Shown in pieces: positions 1 to 6,074 of a stretch of DNA of 8,643 nt. Each line of letters starts with the position of its first letter. The stretch's first letter is position 1. The stretch covers positions 1 to 8,643 of the forward strand of contig NVSW01000085.1 of assembly GCA_002401365.1 (NCBI GenBank), read 5' to 3'. Under the pieces are notes generated by a model, which was not told where the DNA came from, searched no databases, and saw nothing but the letters and a program-made list of their open reading frames with translations. The stretch comes from Piscirickettsiaceae bacterium. Lineage in GTDB: Bacteria; Pseudomonadota; Gammaproteobacteria; Methylococcales; Cycloclasticaceae. Made by a program: the position numbers and the translations under genes.

Positions 1-1238
1 TTGAAATATTTGTTGGGCTTAAACCCGTCAGTGAATGGACCAGTGCATCGAACCGACAAGCGTTACAAAAACTCATGGAAGTAAAAATGTCTGTTCACCC
101 CGGACTACTGTTTTCGTTTTCGCAACCGATAGCCACCCGAGTAGATGAATTATTGTCGGGCGTTAAAGCGCAGTTAGCCATTAAATTATTTGGTTCCGAT
201 CTAGATACATTGGCCGTAACGGGCAAAAAAATTGAAACGTTGGTTCGTAAGATTGAAGGCACACGCGGCGTAGAAATGGAGCAAATTGCTGGTGAAGCAC
301 AACTGGCGATACGCCCTAATAGGGATGTTCTAGCGCGCTATGGTATCCCTGTTTCACAGGTGATGGATTTGGTGGCCAATTCGATTGGTGGTGTAGAAGC
401 TGGCCAGGTGATTAATGGTAATGAACGTTACGATATAAACATTCGTTTACAATCAGATTTTCGCGATAGCATTGAAGTCATTCAGAATCTTACTATGCAA
501 GCGCCTAATGGCGCGTGGGTAAAGCTGGGCGATGTAGCTGAGGTGAAAATCGAATCGGGCCCTCCACAAATCCGGCGTGATGATGTGCAGCGAAGGGTTG
601 TCATTCAATCCAATGTTGAGGGGCGTGATATGGGTGGATTAGTTGCCGAGATTAGACAGCGCATTAACGAAGAAATTGACCTTCCTACAGGCTATACTGT
701 GGTTTTTGGTGGCCAGTTTGAAAATCAACAACGAGCACAAGCAAAGCTTATGGTTGTCGTGCCGGTATCCTTAGGCCTCATCTTTTTATTATTATACTTT
801 GCCTTCAGCTCTGTGGGGCAATCCTTGTTGATTATGTTGAATGTCCCGCTGGCGATGATTGGTGGTATTGCTGCGTTATTTGTGTCTGGGCAGTACTTGT
901 CCGTACCAGGCTCTATTGGTTTTATTGCTTTGTTTGGAGTGGCAGTATTGAACGGAGTTGTGATGGTTAACGCGATTAACCAACGACTTAGCGATGGGCT
1001 CACCGTTGAACGTGCTGCTTTTGAAGGGGCGCTTTCAAGATTACGCCCCGTGTTAATGACCGCGAGTATAGCCGCACTTGGTTTGATCCCTATGTTGTTA
1101 GCAAGTGGCGTAGGGTCGGAAGTTCAACGTCCATTGGCTACTGTTGTGGTCGGAGGGCTGTTTTCCTCAACCTTATTAACACTGGTGGTAATACCTGCGT
1201 TATATTCATTTTTTTCAAGACAACATAATCAGGAATAG
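1..1238 (+). CDS. CzcA/CusA-family heavy-metal efflux RND pump, C-terminal part (5' end outside window)
   Basis: This is the inner-membrane proton-driven pump of a tripartite heavy-metal efflux (HME-RND) system. The frame is open from base 3 without a start, so the gene begins upstream. About 411 residues are visible, against roughly 1,030-1,050 for the family, so this is the C-terminal 40 percent. The first ~240 residues are periplasmic porter/docking domain. Five hydrophobic helices follow, corresponding to TM8-TM12, including SVPGSIGFIALFGVAVLNGV, which is characteristic of CzcA-like pumps, and the LRPVLMTA segment before TM11. The stop TAG at 1236-1238 lies 8 bp before the cation transporter gene, which suggests one transcript. 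The porter segment looks more like the divalent (Co/Zn/Cd) branch than the Cu/Ag CusA branch, but the substrate cannot be settled because the N-terminal half is missing. No frameshift is seen. Confidence 0.95.
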   Translation, partial: EIFVGLKPVSEWTSASNRQALQKLMEVKMSVHPGLLFSFSQPIATRVDELLSGVKAQLAIKLFGSDLDTLAVTGKKIETLVRKIEGTRGVEMEQIAGEAQLAIRPNRDVLARYGIPVSQVMDLVANSIGGVEAGQVINGNERYDINIRLQSDFRDSIEVIQNLTMQAPNGAWVKLGDVAEVKIESGPPQIRRDDVQRRVVIQSNVEGRDMGGLVAEIRQRINEEIDLPTGYTVVFGGQFENQQRAQAKLMVVVPVSLGLIFLLLYFAFSSVGQSLLIMLNVPLAMIGGIAALFVSGQYLSVPGSIGFIALFGVAVLNGVVMVNAINQRLSDGLTVERAAFEGALSRLRPVLMTASIAALGLIPMLLASGVGSEVQRPLATVVVGGLFSSTLLTLVVIPALYSFFSRQHNQE

Positions 1239-1246
1239 GAGAAAAC

Positions 1247-1858
1247 ATGGCTGGGTGTGATAGTTGCTCTAGCGACAATATAGAAAAAGCAACAAAGCAG
1301 CAAAGACGGGTATTAATCATCGTCTTGTTGATTAATGCCACGATGTTTTTTGTAGAATTTAGCGCCGGGCTTGTTAGCCATTCAACGGCATTAATGGCGG
1401 ACTCGCTAGATATGCTGGCCGATGCATTGGTGTACGCCCTAGGGTTATTTGCCCTGGGGCGTGCTGCTTATTGGAAAAGCCGTGCCGCGCTCACCAGCGG
1501 CATTTTCCAGATGATACTGGGTCTGGGTATTCTCATTCAACCCATCTATTTGCTGAGTACGAATAATGTGCCAGATGCTTTCAGTATGGGTGTGTTTGGT
1601 GCGCTAGCGCTTGTAGCAAACACCGTGTCATTTTTTCTTTTAATGGCCTACAAAGATGGCGATATTAATATGCGTGCGACGTGGGTTTGTACGCGTAACG
1701 ATATGATAAACAATATTGGGGTCATAATAGCCGGCGGGCTTGTTTATTGGCTATCATCCCCCTTACCCGATATTATTATTGGCATTATCATTGCCGCCAT
1801 CGTTATGCACGCAGCGTGGGGCGTTATTAATGAAGCACGTACTTCACAGCTACACTAA
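1247..1858 (+). CDS. Short CDF-like cation transporter (six TM helices, no C-terminal domain)
   Basis: A 203-residue membrane protein of the cation diffusion facilitator type, probably exporting a divalent metal from the cytoplasm in exchange for protons. Six hydrophobic helices can be seen at about residues 20-43, 46-72, 80-104, 111-135, 150-170 and 173-193. TM2 carries ADSLDMLAD, giving D-x3-D where many zinc CDFs have H-x3-D. TM5 carries CTRND, so the usual H-x3-D appears as C-x3-D. The protein stops after TM6 and lacks the ~80-residue cytoplasmic dimer/metal-sensing domain of YiiP-type members; the reading frame is clean, so this looks like a natural short form. The N-terminus has a cysteine pair (CDSC, residues 4-7) that could bind metal. 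ATG 1247 has a good AGGAG at 1237-1241, 5 nt away. Its position just after the RND gene supports a metal-resistance role; the metal is unknown. Confidence 0.9.
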   Translation: MAGCDSCSSDNIEKATKQQRRVLIIVLLINATMFFVEFSAGLVSHSTALMADSLDMLADALVYALGLFALGRAAYWKSRAALTSGIFQMILGLGILIQPIYLLSTNNVPDAFSMGVFGALALVANTVSFFLLMAYKDGDINMRATWVCTRNDMINNIGVIIAGGLVYWLSSPLPDIIIGIIIAAIVMHAAWGVINEARTSQLH

Positions 1859-1886
1859 CCTAAGTCTATCAAGTAAAAGGTTAGTG
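1853..1886. repeat. Hairpin overlapping the transporter stop codon
   Basis: CACTAACCT (1853-1861) pairs perfectly with AGGTTAGTG (1878-1886), a 9-bp stem around a 16-nt loop. The TAA stop of the cation transporter (1856-1858) lies inside the left arm. No T-run follows on either strand, so it is not a standard intrinsic terminator. It could stabilise the mRNA 3' end or help rho-dependent termination; that is inference. Confidence 0.5.
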
Positions 1887-2033
1887 ACAGGCAGTGACAT
1901 GATGAACAAAGCTTCCAATATAACAGCAAAAAATACTACTTAAAAGCCTGCTGAAGTGACACCATTTAGGTAAAAGAATAGACAGTTTTAAAGAGTCCAT
2001 ATTTTTCCAAATTATTAAAATATATAATGAATT

Positions 2034-2078
2034 TGGTCGGGGCGAGAAGATTTTAAACCCCGACCACAGTCTCCCCAT
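2034..2078 (-). pseudogene. tRNA-Pro(GGG) 3'-half remnant
   Basis: Read on the minus strand, these 45 bases align without gaps to the 3' half of a bacterial tRNA-Pro. The anticodon loop ATGGGGA (2072-2078) has T33, anticodon GGG, G37 and A38. Next come an anticodon-stem strand GACTG, a variable loop TGGTC, T-arm GGGGT/TTAAAAT/CTTCT, acceptor strand CGCCCCG, discriminator A and an encoded CCA (2034-2036). From memory, about 30 of 45 positions agree with E. coli proK. It cannot be functional: the invariant T-loop C56 and the G53-C61 pair are lost, the anticodon stem has no partner, and the D-arm and 5' acceptor half are absent. Integrases often use tRNA 3' ends as attachment sites, so this may be a decayed att scar, which is inference. 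A degraded tRNA duplication is the alternative. Confidence 0.6.
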
Positions 2079-2131
2079 ACGGGTATTATTTTATCATAAC
2101 TTGTTGATTATAAAGCTTATTAATTGACTCC

Positions 2132-2195
2132 TGTCTAACCTTTTTACTCAATAATCGTCTATATTTATCAATTACTTACGAATAAAAGTTAGACA
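2132..2195. repeat. Inverted repeat pair (TGTCTAAC...GTTAGACA)
   Basis: TGTCTAAC at 2132-2139 and GTTAGACA at 2188-2195 are perfect 8-bp inverted copies. Similarity continues inward (CTTTTT against the complement of AAAA) with a one-base offset, giving an imperfect arm of about 14 bp and a total span of 64 bp. TGTCTAACTTTT-like sequences resemble ends of some IS3-family elements, so this may be a tiny internally deleted element, but there is no coding content or clear target duplication. Confidence 0.4.
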
Positions 2196-2268
2196 CTTTG
2201 AGTGATTGTTCCACTGTTGCCACCTTAGTTAAATACAGCTTTTAAACCTTAGGGTTGTTTTCGAGTTC

Positions 2269-2552
2269 CTAAAATATTTTTATATCCATACGGTCATGGA
2301 TGATGGTTGTAATAAAAATATCGTGTGATCGTTGAGTGTTAAAAATAATATAGCTTTCATGCTCATGTCGAAAACACCCATCGCGGAGATCATTACATTC
2401 ACGCCCCATACTCGGATTATCAGCTAACAACTGGAAACAATCGTCAAGACTAGCATTATATTTCACCGCTTGGCTTTCGCCAAATTATTGAAAACTGTAT
2501 CGAAATATTTTTTAATCTCTGCCCGTGTTTTTACTGACAACTTAAGTTTATT
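2269..2552 (-). pseudogene. Broken ParE/RelE-type toxin gene, no antitoxin
   Basis: The downstream part, from the GTG codon at 2464-2466 to TAG 2269-2271, encodes LADNPSMGRECNDLRDGCF, ESYIIF and IIHDRMD, the typical second half of a ParE toxin. The upstream part also survives, but in two frames. KLKLSVKTRAEIKK lies in one frame, then after the A6 run (minus strand; 2508-2513) the protein continues as IFRYSFQ in another. A TAA stop (2485-2487) then interrupts before FGESQAVKYN. One missing A in the run plus one nonsense change would explain both lesions. The N-terminal frame has no ATG. The 54 bp between this relic and nrdJb holds no antitoxin. Intact ParE toxins poison DNA gyrase; this copy is almost certainly dead, though a truncated peptide from the GTG cannot be excluded. 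Confidence 0.75.
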
Positions 2553-2606
2553 TTATAACAAGATCAGCTTTCAACAGAGTACAAATTATTCCTGACTAAT
2601 TAGCCC

Positions 2607-3308
2607 CTACCCACATTTACTGTCCCCACAATTCAAACACGTCATGCAACCATCCATTTGAATAGATGCTTTTGTATTACATTTTGTACATAACTGAGAG
2701 CCTGCTGGAAATTCACTTGCTTCTGTAGGTACTGTTAATTTCACTTGTTTTTCTGCTTCAAACTGGGCACGCTTTTCATCCATGATTTTTTGCTGATGCT
2801 CGCTGATTTCTTCCGTTTTAATCAAACCAATCATTTTTAAGTGCGATTCTACAACATCACCAATTTCAGCCACTAACGAAGGCATGAACTTGCCACCTTT
2901 TTTGAAGTAGCCACCGCTTGGGTCGAATACGGAACGAAGTTCTTCCACTAAGAACGTAATATCACCACCTTTTCTGAAAACTGCTGACATAATGCGTGTT
3001 AGGGCGACAATCCATTGGAAATGATCCATGTTTTTGGAGTTAATGAACACTTCAAACGGGCGGCGCTGTTCATGTTCTGTGCCTTCATTTAGTAGTAAAT
3101 CATTAATGGTTATATATAGTGAGTGCTCTGATAATGGGGTTTTAATTTTATACGTTGAACCCAATAGCATTTCAGGCCTCGCTAGGCTTTCGTGCATTTG
3201 TATTACATTGCTTTTTTCTTCCGCTACTGCTGCAACTTGTTCTGCTTTTTTATCGTCTTCTTTTACAACTTCGTAGCCAGTGATATTTTGTGAAATTTTA
3301 TGTGTCAT
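2607..3308 (-). CDS. nrdJb: NrdJb, C-terminal subunit of split class II ribonucleotide reductase
   Basis: Small partner of NrdJa in adenosylcobalamin-dependent reduction of ribonucleotides to deoxyribonucleotides. With the start at 3306-3308 it has 233 residues. The middle (about 45-165) is a TSCPD-type domain containing RRPFEVFINSKN, ALTRIMSAVFRKGGD and DPSGGYFKKGGKFMP, which in single-chain class II enzymes lies downstream of the catalytic barrel. Residues 165-190 are charged and probably helical. The C-terminus is cysteine-rich (CTKC, then CMTCLNC and KCG; six Cys at about 207, 210, 221, 224, 227 and 232), matching the zinc-ribbon and swinging redox cysteine pair that re-reduces the active site. 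ATG 3306-3308 is preferred over ATG 3312-3314 because AGGAG (3316-3320) is 7 nt from the former but 1 nt from the latter. It begins 22 bp after the nrdJa stop and is surely co-transcribed. Confidence 0.93.
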   Translation of the reverse strand: MTHKISQNITGYEVVKEDDKKAEQVAAVAEEKSNVIQMHESLARPEMLLGSTYKIKTPLSEHSLYITINDLLLNEGTEHEQRRPFEVFINSKNMDHFQWIVALTRIMSAVFRKGGDITFLVEELRSVFDPSGGYFKKGGKFMPSLVAEIGDVVESHLKMIGLIKTEEISEHQQKIMDEKRAQFEAEKQVKLTVPTEASEFPAGSQLCTKCNTKASIQMDGCMTCLNCGDSKCG

Positions 3309-3315
3309 TGTCATT

Positions 3316-3320
3316 CTCCT
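3316..3320 (-). promoter_or_regulatory. Ribosome binding site of nrdJb
   Basis: AGGAG on the minus strand. Its 7-nt spacing to the ATG at 3306-3308 decides the start; the in-frame ATG at 3312-3314 is only 1 nt away and could not use it. Confidence 0.7.
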
Positions 3321-3330
3321 GTACGCTCGC

Positions 3331-5484
3331 TTAAAATTTGCCGTAGTAGCCTTCTTTTAAGGCATCGTACAAATTAGCGGCTGTGTGTGATTCGCCTTCG
3401 TATTCAATCATTTCATTGCCTTTTGCTTCTAGCGTTGAACCATCTTCTAGGCTGAAACGATAGGTGGTGTTTTCTAGGTCTGACTCTTTTACTAATACGC
3501 CTTGGAATACATCAGGGTTAAAACGGAATGTTGTACAGCCTTTTAGGCCTTTTTCATGTGCGTATAAGTAGATGTCTTTAAACTCGTCGAAATTAAAGTC
3601 TGTTGGCACATTAGCTGTTTTTGAAATGGATGAATCTATCCATTTTTGTGCTGCAGCTTGAATGTCCACGTGTTGCTTAGGTGTGATCGTTTCTGCGGTT
3701 ACAAAGTAGCTTGGGAGTTTTTCATCTTCTTTGTCTGAATACGGCATCGCCTTTTCATTAATTAGCGTTCGGTATGCCAACAATTCAAATGAGAACACAT
3801 CGACTTTTTCTTTCGCTTTACGCCCTTCTCTAATCACATTACGCGCATAGTGATGGGCAAAGCTTGGTTCAATACCGTTACTGGCGTTATTGGCCAATGA
3901 TAGCGATATGGTACCAGTTGGTGCTATTGAACTATGGTGAGTGAAACGTGCGCCTGTTTCTGCCAACTTTTCTACTAACTCTGGTGCTACGCTAGCAATT
4001 TGTCGCATATAACGGCTGTATCGTGCGTGCAAAATACGCCCTTTAATCATATCGCCCACTTCGTAGCCATCGTCTACCATTTCTGGACGCTTACGTAGCA
4101 TATCGCCAGTTACCTTAAAGTCTTCGTTCATAATCGGTGCTGGGCCTTTTTCTTTTGCAAGTTCTAAGGCAGCTTCCCAACCGGTGACGGCTAATTGCTT
4201 ACTCACCTCTTCGGTAAACTCTATTGATTTTTCTTCACCGTAAGGAACACCCAACATCGTTAATGTTGAACCCAAGCCTAAAAAGCCCATCCCGTGGCGA
4301 CGTTTATGTTCAATCGCTTTACGTTGATCCTCTAGAGGCAAGCCATTTATTTCTACAACATTGTCGAGCATGCGAGTAAATATGCTAACGGTTTGACGGA
4401 ATTTATCCCAATCAAACGTCGCATCTGACGTGAAGGGGTTAAGCACAAATTTTGTTAAGTTAATTGAGCCCAACAAGCATGAACCATAAGGCGGCAAGGG
4501 TTGCTCACCACATGGGTTGGTTGCGCGAATATTTTCACAAAACCAGTTGTTATTCATTTCGTTGACTTTATCAATAAGGATAAAACCGGGTTCTGCGTAA
4601 TCGTAGGTGGAGGCCATAATAGATTCCCACAAACCCTGCGCTTTAACTGTGTTGTAAATGCGGCAAGCGACTAAACCAACCTCATTAACTTTGTAACCGT
4701 CTGTTATTGGCCACTCACGCCAAAGGACTTTATCGGTGTCGTTAAGGTCTACATCGTCAGACGCAAGTTCTTTAGCTGACAAGGGAAACACCAATTGCCA
4801 ATCTTTATCTTCTTTAACGGCCTGCACAAACTCATCTGTTATTAATAGTGACAAATTGAACTGACGCAAACGACCATCTTCACGTTTTACGCGCACGAAA
4901 TCTCGCACATCAGGATGGGAAACATCAAAGGTTGCCATTTGTGCGCCACGTCTGCCACCCGCTGAGGAAACGGTAAAACACATTTTATCAAAAATATCCA
5001 TGAACGATAACGGACCAGAGGTATTCGCACCCGCACCTGACACATAAGCACCTTTTGGGCGCAATGTAGAAAATTCATAACCAATGCCACAACCCGCTTT
5101 AAGCGTTAATCCTGCTTCATGCGTTTTACCCAAAATATCATCCATAGAGTCGGCAATCGAACCTGAAACGGTACAGTTGATAGTTGATGTGGCCGGTTTA
5201 TAAGAACTAGCGCCCGCATTAGAGATAATTCTACCCGCTGGAATAGCGCCATGTTTAAGCGCCCAAACAAACTGATCATGCCAATATTCTTTTTTATCGA
5301 CTGTTTGTTCAACCTCAGCAATTGCCGTTGCAACTCGGTCATAAGTTGCGTCAATGTCTGTATCAACAGGTGTACCATCTTGCTTTTTTAAACAGTACTT
5401 TTTATCCCATATGTCCAATGATGCGGATTGGAATTCAATATCGGCTTGGCTGTCTTTAATGACTTGTAGATTAACTGTATTCAT
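3331..5484 (-). CDS. nrdJa: NrdJa, catalytic subunit of split class II (B12-dependent) ribonucleotide reductase
   Basis: Catalytic subunit, 717 residues from the ATG at 5482-5484, making deoxyribonucleotides by adenosylcobalamin radical chemistry with or without oxygen. An RNR N-terminal region is followed by the ten-stranded barrel. STINCTVSG holds the first redox cysteine (about C104). NPCGEQPLPPYGSC holds Asn323, the thiyl-radical Cys325, Glu327 and the second redox cysteine Cys336. SSIAPTGTIS (about 518-527) is the phosphate-binding loop, and KGCTTFRFN lies near 648. The chain ends after EGYYGKF without a cysteine tail, which is encoded separately by nrdJb, as in Pseudomonas. The ATG has AGGGG (5489-5493) 4 nt upstream. 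An in-frame GTG at 5521-5523 would add 13 residues, but its purine tract is only 1 nt away. Paired NrdR-like boxes lie about 85-130 bp upstream. No frameshift is seen. Confidence 0.96.
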   Translation of the reverse strand: MNTVNLQVIKDSQADIEFQSASLDIWDKKYCLKKQDGTPVDTDIDATYDRVATAIAEVEQTVDKKEYWHDQFVWALKHGAIPAGRIISNAGASSYKPATSTINCTVSGSIADSMDDILGKTHEAGLTLKAGCGIGYEFSTLRPKGAYVSGAGANTSGPLSFMDIFDKMCFTVSSAGGRRGAQMATFDVSHPDVRDFVRVKREDGRLRQFNLSLLITDEFVQAVKEDKDWQLVFPLSAKELASDDVDLNDTDKVLWREWPITDGYKVNEVGLVACRIYNTVKAQGLWESIMASTYDYAEPGFILIDKVNEMNNNWFCENIRATNPCGEQPLPPYGSCLLGSINLTKFVLNPFTSDATFDWDKFRQTVSIFTRMLDNVVEINGLPLEDQRKAIEHKRRHGMGFLGLGSTLTMLGVPYGEEKSIEFTEEVSKQLAVTGWEAALELAKEKGPAPIMNEDFKVTGDMLRKRPEMVDDGYEVGDMIKGRILHARYSRYMRQIASVAPELVEKLAETGARFTHHSSIAPTGTISLSLANNASNGIEPSFAHHYARNVIREGRKAKEKVDVFSFELLAYRTLINEKAMPYSDKEDEKLPSYFVTAETITPKQHVDIQAAAQKWIDSSISKTANVPTDFNFDEFKDIYLYAHEKGLKGCTTFRFNPDVFQGVLVKESDLENTTYRFSLEDGSTLEAKGNEMIEYEGESHTAANLYDALKEGYYGKF

Positions 5485-5488
5485 GCGT

Positions 5489-5493
5489 CCCCT
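5489..5493 (-). promoter_or_regulatory. Ribosome binding site of nrdJa
   Basis: AGGGG on the minus strand, 4 nt before the ATG at 5482-5484. It favours this start over the in-frame GTG at 5521-5523. Confidence 0.6.
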
Positions 5494-5569
5494 TTGCGTC
5501 TTAGTTATTTTTTTGGGTGGCACTCCCCTATCACCCTTAATTTACTAGGTTATAAGAAAACAGGTAAAA

Positions 5570-5585
5570 ACACAAGATGATGTGT
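5570..5585. promoter_or_regulatory. NrdR-box-like operator, proximal to nrdJa
   Basis: ACACAAGATGATGTGT is an imperfect 16-bp palindrome matching the NrdR-box consensus (acaCwAtATaTwGtgt, recalled) at 13 of 16 positions, including both outer ACAC/GTGT arms. It lies about 85 bp upstream of the nrdJa ATG. NrdR is the ATP/dATP-sensing repressor of ribonucleotide reductase genes. A weak TATAAC (minus strand, 5549-5554) just downstream could be a -10 element, but the promoter cannot be fixed. Confidence 0.65.
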
Positions 5586-5600
5586 TAATTATTTTAAATA

Positions 5601-5616
5601 TAACTACATGTAGTAA
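5601..5616. promoter_or_regulatory. NrdR-box-like operator, distal to nrdJa
   Basis: TAACTACATGTAGTAA contains a perfect 12-bp palindrome (5603-5614) whose core CTACATGTAG keeps the key C, A, AT, T and G of the NrdR box. Its centre is 31 bp (three helical turns) from that of the proximal box, with 15 bp between the two 16-mers, which is the spacing known for paired NrdR sites. A TATATT on the minus strand (5597-5602) overlaps its edge and could be a -10 element. Confidence 0.6.
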
Positions 5617-5648
5617 TAAAAGCATTATGCATCAGCAAAGCAAATTAC

Positions 5649-5660
5649 TTGATATATCAA
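5649..5660. repeat. Perfect 12-bp palindrome
   Basis: TTGATATATCAA is perfectly self-complementary and lies between the tRNA terminator and the NrdR-like boxes. It resembles an FNR/ANR site (TTGAT-N4-ATCAA) but has two bases between the half-sites instead of four, so no such assignment is made. Function unknown. Confidence 0.4.
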
Positions 5661-5687
5661 TCCGTTAGGTTATAAAGCATAGAGTTC

Positions 5688-5705
5688 ACATCAATAAAAT
5701 GATGT
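5688..5705. repeat. Short inverted repeat
   Basis: ACATCA (5688-5693) and TGATGT (5700-5705) form a 6-bp stem with a 6-nt AT-rich loop. It has no T-tract and no known role, and may be chance in AT-rich DNA. Confidence 0.25.
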
Positions 5706-5737
5706 TACGATGAGTAATGAAGACACTAGATGAGAAT

Positions 5738-5760
5738 AAAAAACCCTCCAAAAGGAGGGG
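5738..5760 (-). terminator. Intrinsic terminator of the tRNA-Arg gene
   Basis: On the minus strand CCCTCC-TTTT-GGAGGG forms a 6-bp GC-rich stem with a 4-nt loop (5744-5759), followed at once by six T (5738-5743). It begins 8 bp after the encoded CCA of the tRNA and separates that unit from the nrdJ promoter region. Confidence 0.9.
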
Positions 5761-5767
5761 TCTTGTA

Positions 5768-5844
5768 TGGTGCGCCAGAAGGGATTCGAACCCCTGACCG
5801 CTCGGTTCGTAGCCGAGTACTCTATCCAGCTGAGCTACTGGCGC
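5768..5844 (-). tRNA. tRNA-Arg(ACG)
   Basis: A 77-nt gene including the encoded CCA (5768-5770). The acceptor stem GCGCCAG/CTGGCGC is fully paired. The D-arm contains AGCTCAGCTGGATAGAG. The anticodon stem CTCGG/CCGAG encloses loop CTACGAA with anticodon ACG (5808-5810), and the T-arm is GGGG-TTCGAAT-CCC in the normal form. A34 would be deaminated to inosine by TadA to read CGU, CGC and CGA. All invariant positions appear present, so it should be functional. It has its own promoter and terminator and is not part of a cluster within this window. Confidence 0.98.
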
Positions 5845-5901
5845 ATAAAGCTAAATCGATGTATAAAAAATTAATTCTTAGCCCTAAGGGTTAAGGCGGC
5901 T

Positions 5902-5929
5902 ATTGTATTAGCCCTGTGTAAAACGTCAA
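5902..5929 (-). promoter_or_regulatory. Sigma-70 promoter of tRNA-Arg with GC-rich discriminator
   Basis: On the minus strand TTGACG (5924-5929) and TACAAT (5902-5907) are separated by 16 bp. GCCGCC (5895-5900) lies between the -10 element and the expected start near 5895, a GC-rich discriminator typical of stable-RNA promoters under stringent (ppGpp) control. This leaves a leader of about 50 nt before the tRNA 5' end. Confidence 0.75.
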
Positions 5930-6074
5930 GTAAAACTTGGTTGCATCTATAGCTATCAACTACTTACAACAAGAATATCTTTCTGTGTATTTTAACCCTT
6001 AGCCATTATAGAATTAGTGGGCCACAACTAAATACCATGCCAATAAATTGAAACTTAATAGCTACACTCCAGCC

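Larger units (their letters stand above)
1859..2268. other. Gene-free AT-rich interval with relics
   Basis: No open frame here has a ribosome binding site or recognisable protein sequence. The interval holds the right arm of the stop-codon hairpin, a 7-bp direct repeat (AGTGACA at 1883-1889 and 1893-1899), the tRNA-Pro remnant (2034-2078) and an inverted-repeat pair (2132-2139 and 2188-2195). With the broken toxin gene beyond it, it reads as the scarred edge of an acquired segment. Confidence 0.5.

Noticed and set aside
725..1003. 92-residue reverse frame inside the RND gene
   Set aside because: Shadow of a strongly conserved forward coding region, with no ribosome binding site or family resemblance.
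1881..2078. 65-residue reverse frame across the tRNA-Pro remnant
   Set aside because: It overlaps a recognisable RNA relic and shows no protein family features.
2269..2466. Intact 65-residue ParE toxin from GTG 2466
   Set aside because: Homologous N-terminal sequence continues upstream in interrupted frames, so this is the tail of a pseudogene.
3028..3276. 82-residue forward frame inside nrdJb
   Set aside because: Opposite-strand shadow of conserved coding sequence.
5521..5523. GTG as the start of nrdJa (13 residues longer)
   Set aside because: Its purine tract is only 1 nt upstream, while ATG 5482-5484 has AGGGG at a workable distance.
5649..5660. FNR/ANR box upstream of nrdJa
   Set aside because: The half-sites TTGAT and ATCAA are 2 bp apart; the regulators need 4.
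5485..5737. Cobalamin riboswitch controlling the B12-dependent reductase
   Set aside because: No B12-box-like sequence or large multi-helix leader is visible, and the leader would be too short if transcription starts near the NrdR boxes.
5884..6002. 11-bp inverted repeat CTAAGGGTTAA (5884-5894) and TTAACCCTTAG (5992-6002)
   Set aside because: The arms are 97 bp apart, lie on both sides of the tRNA promoter, and have no element-like content; likely chance.
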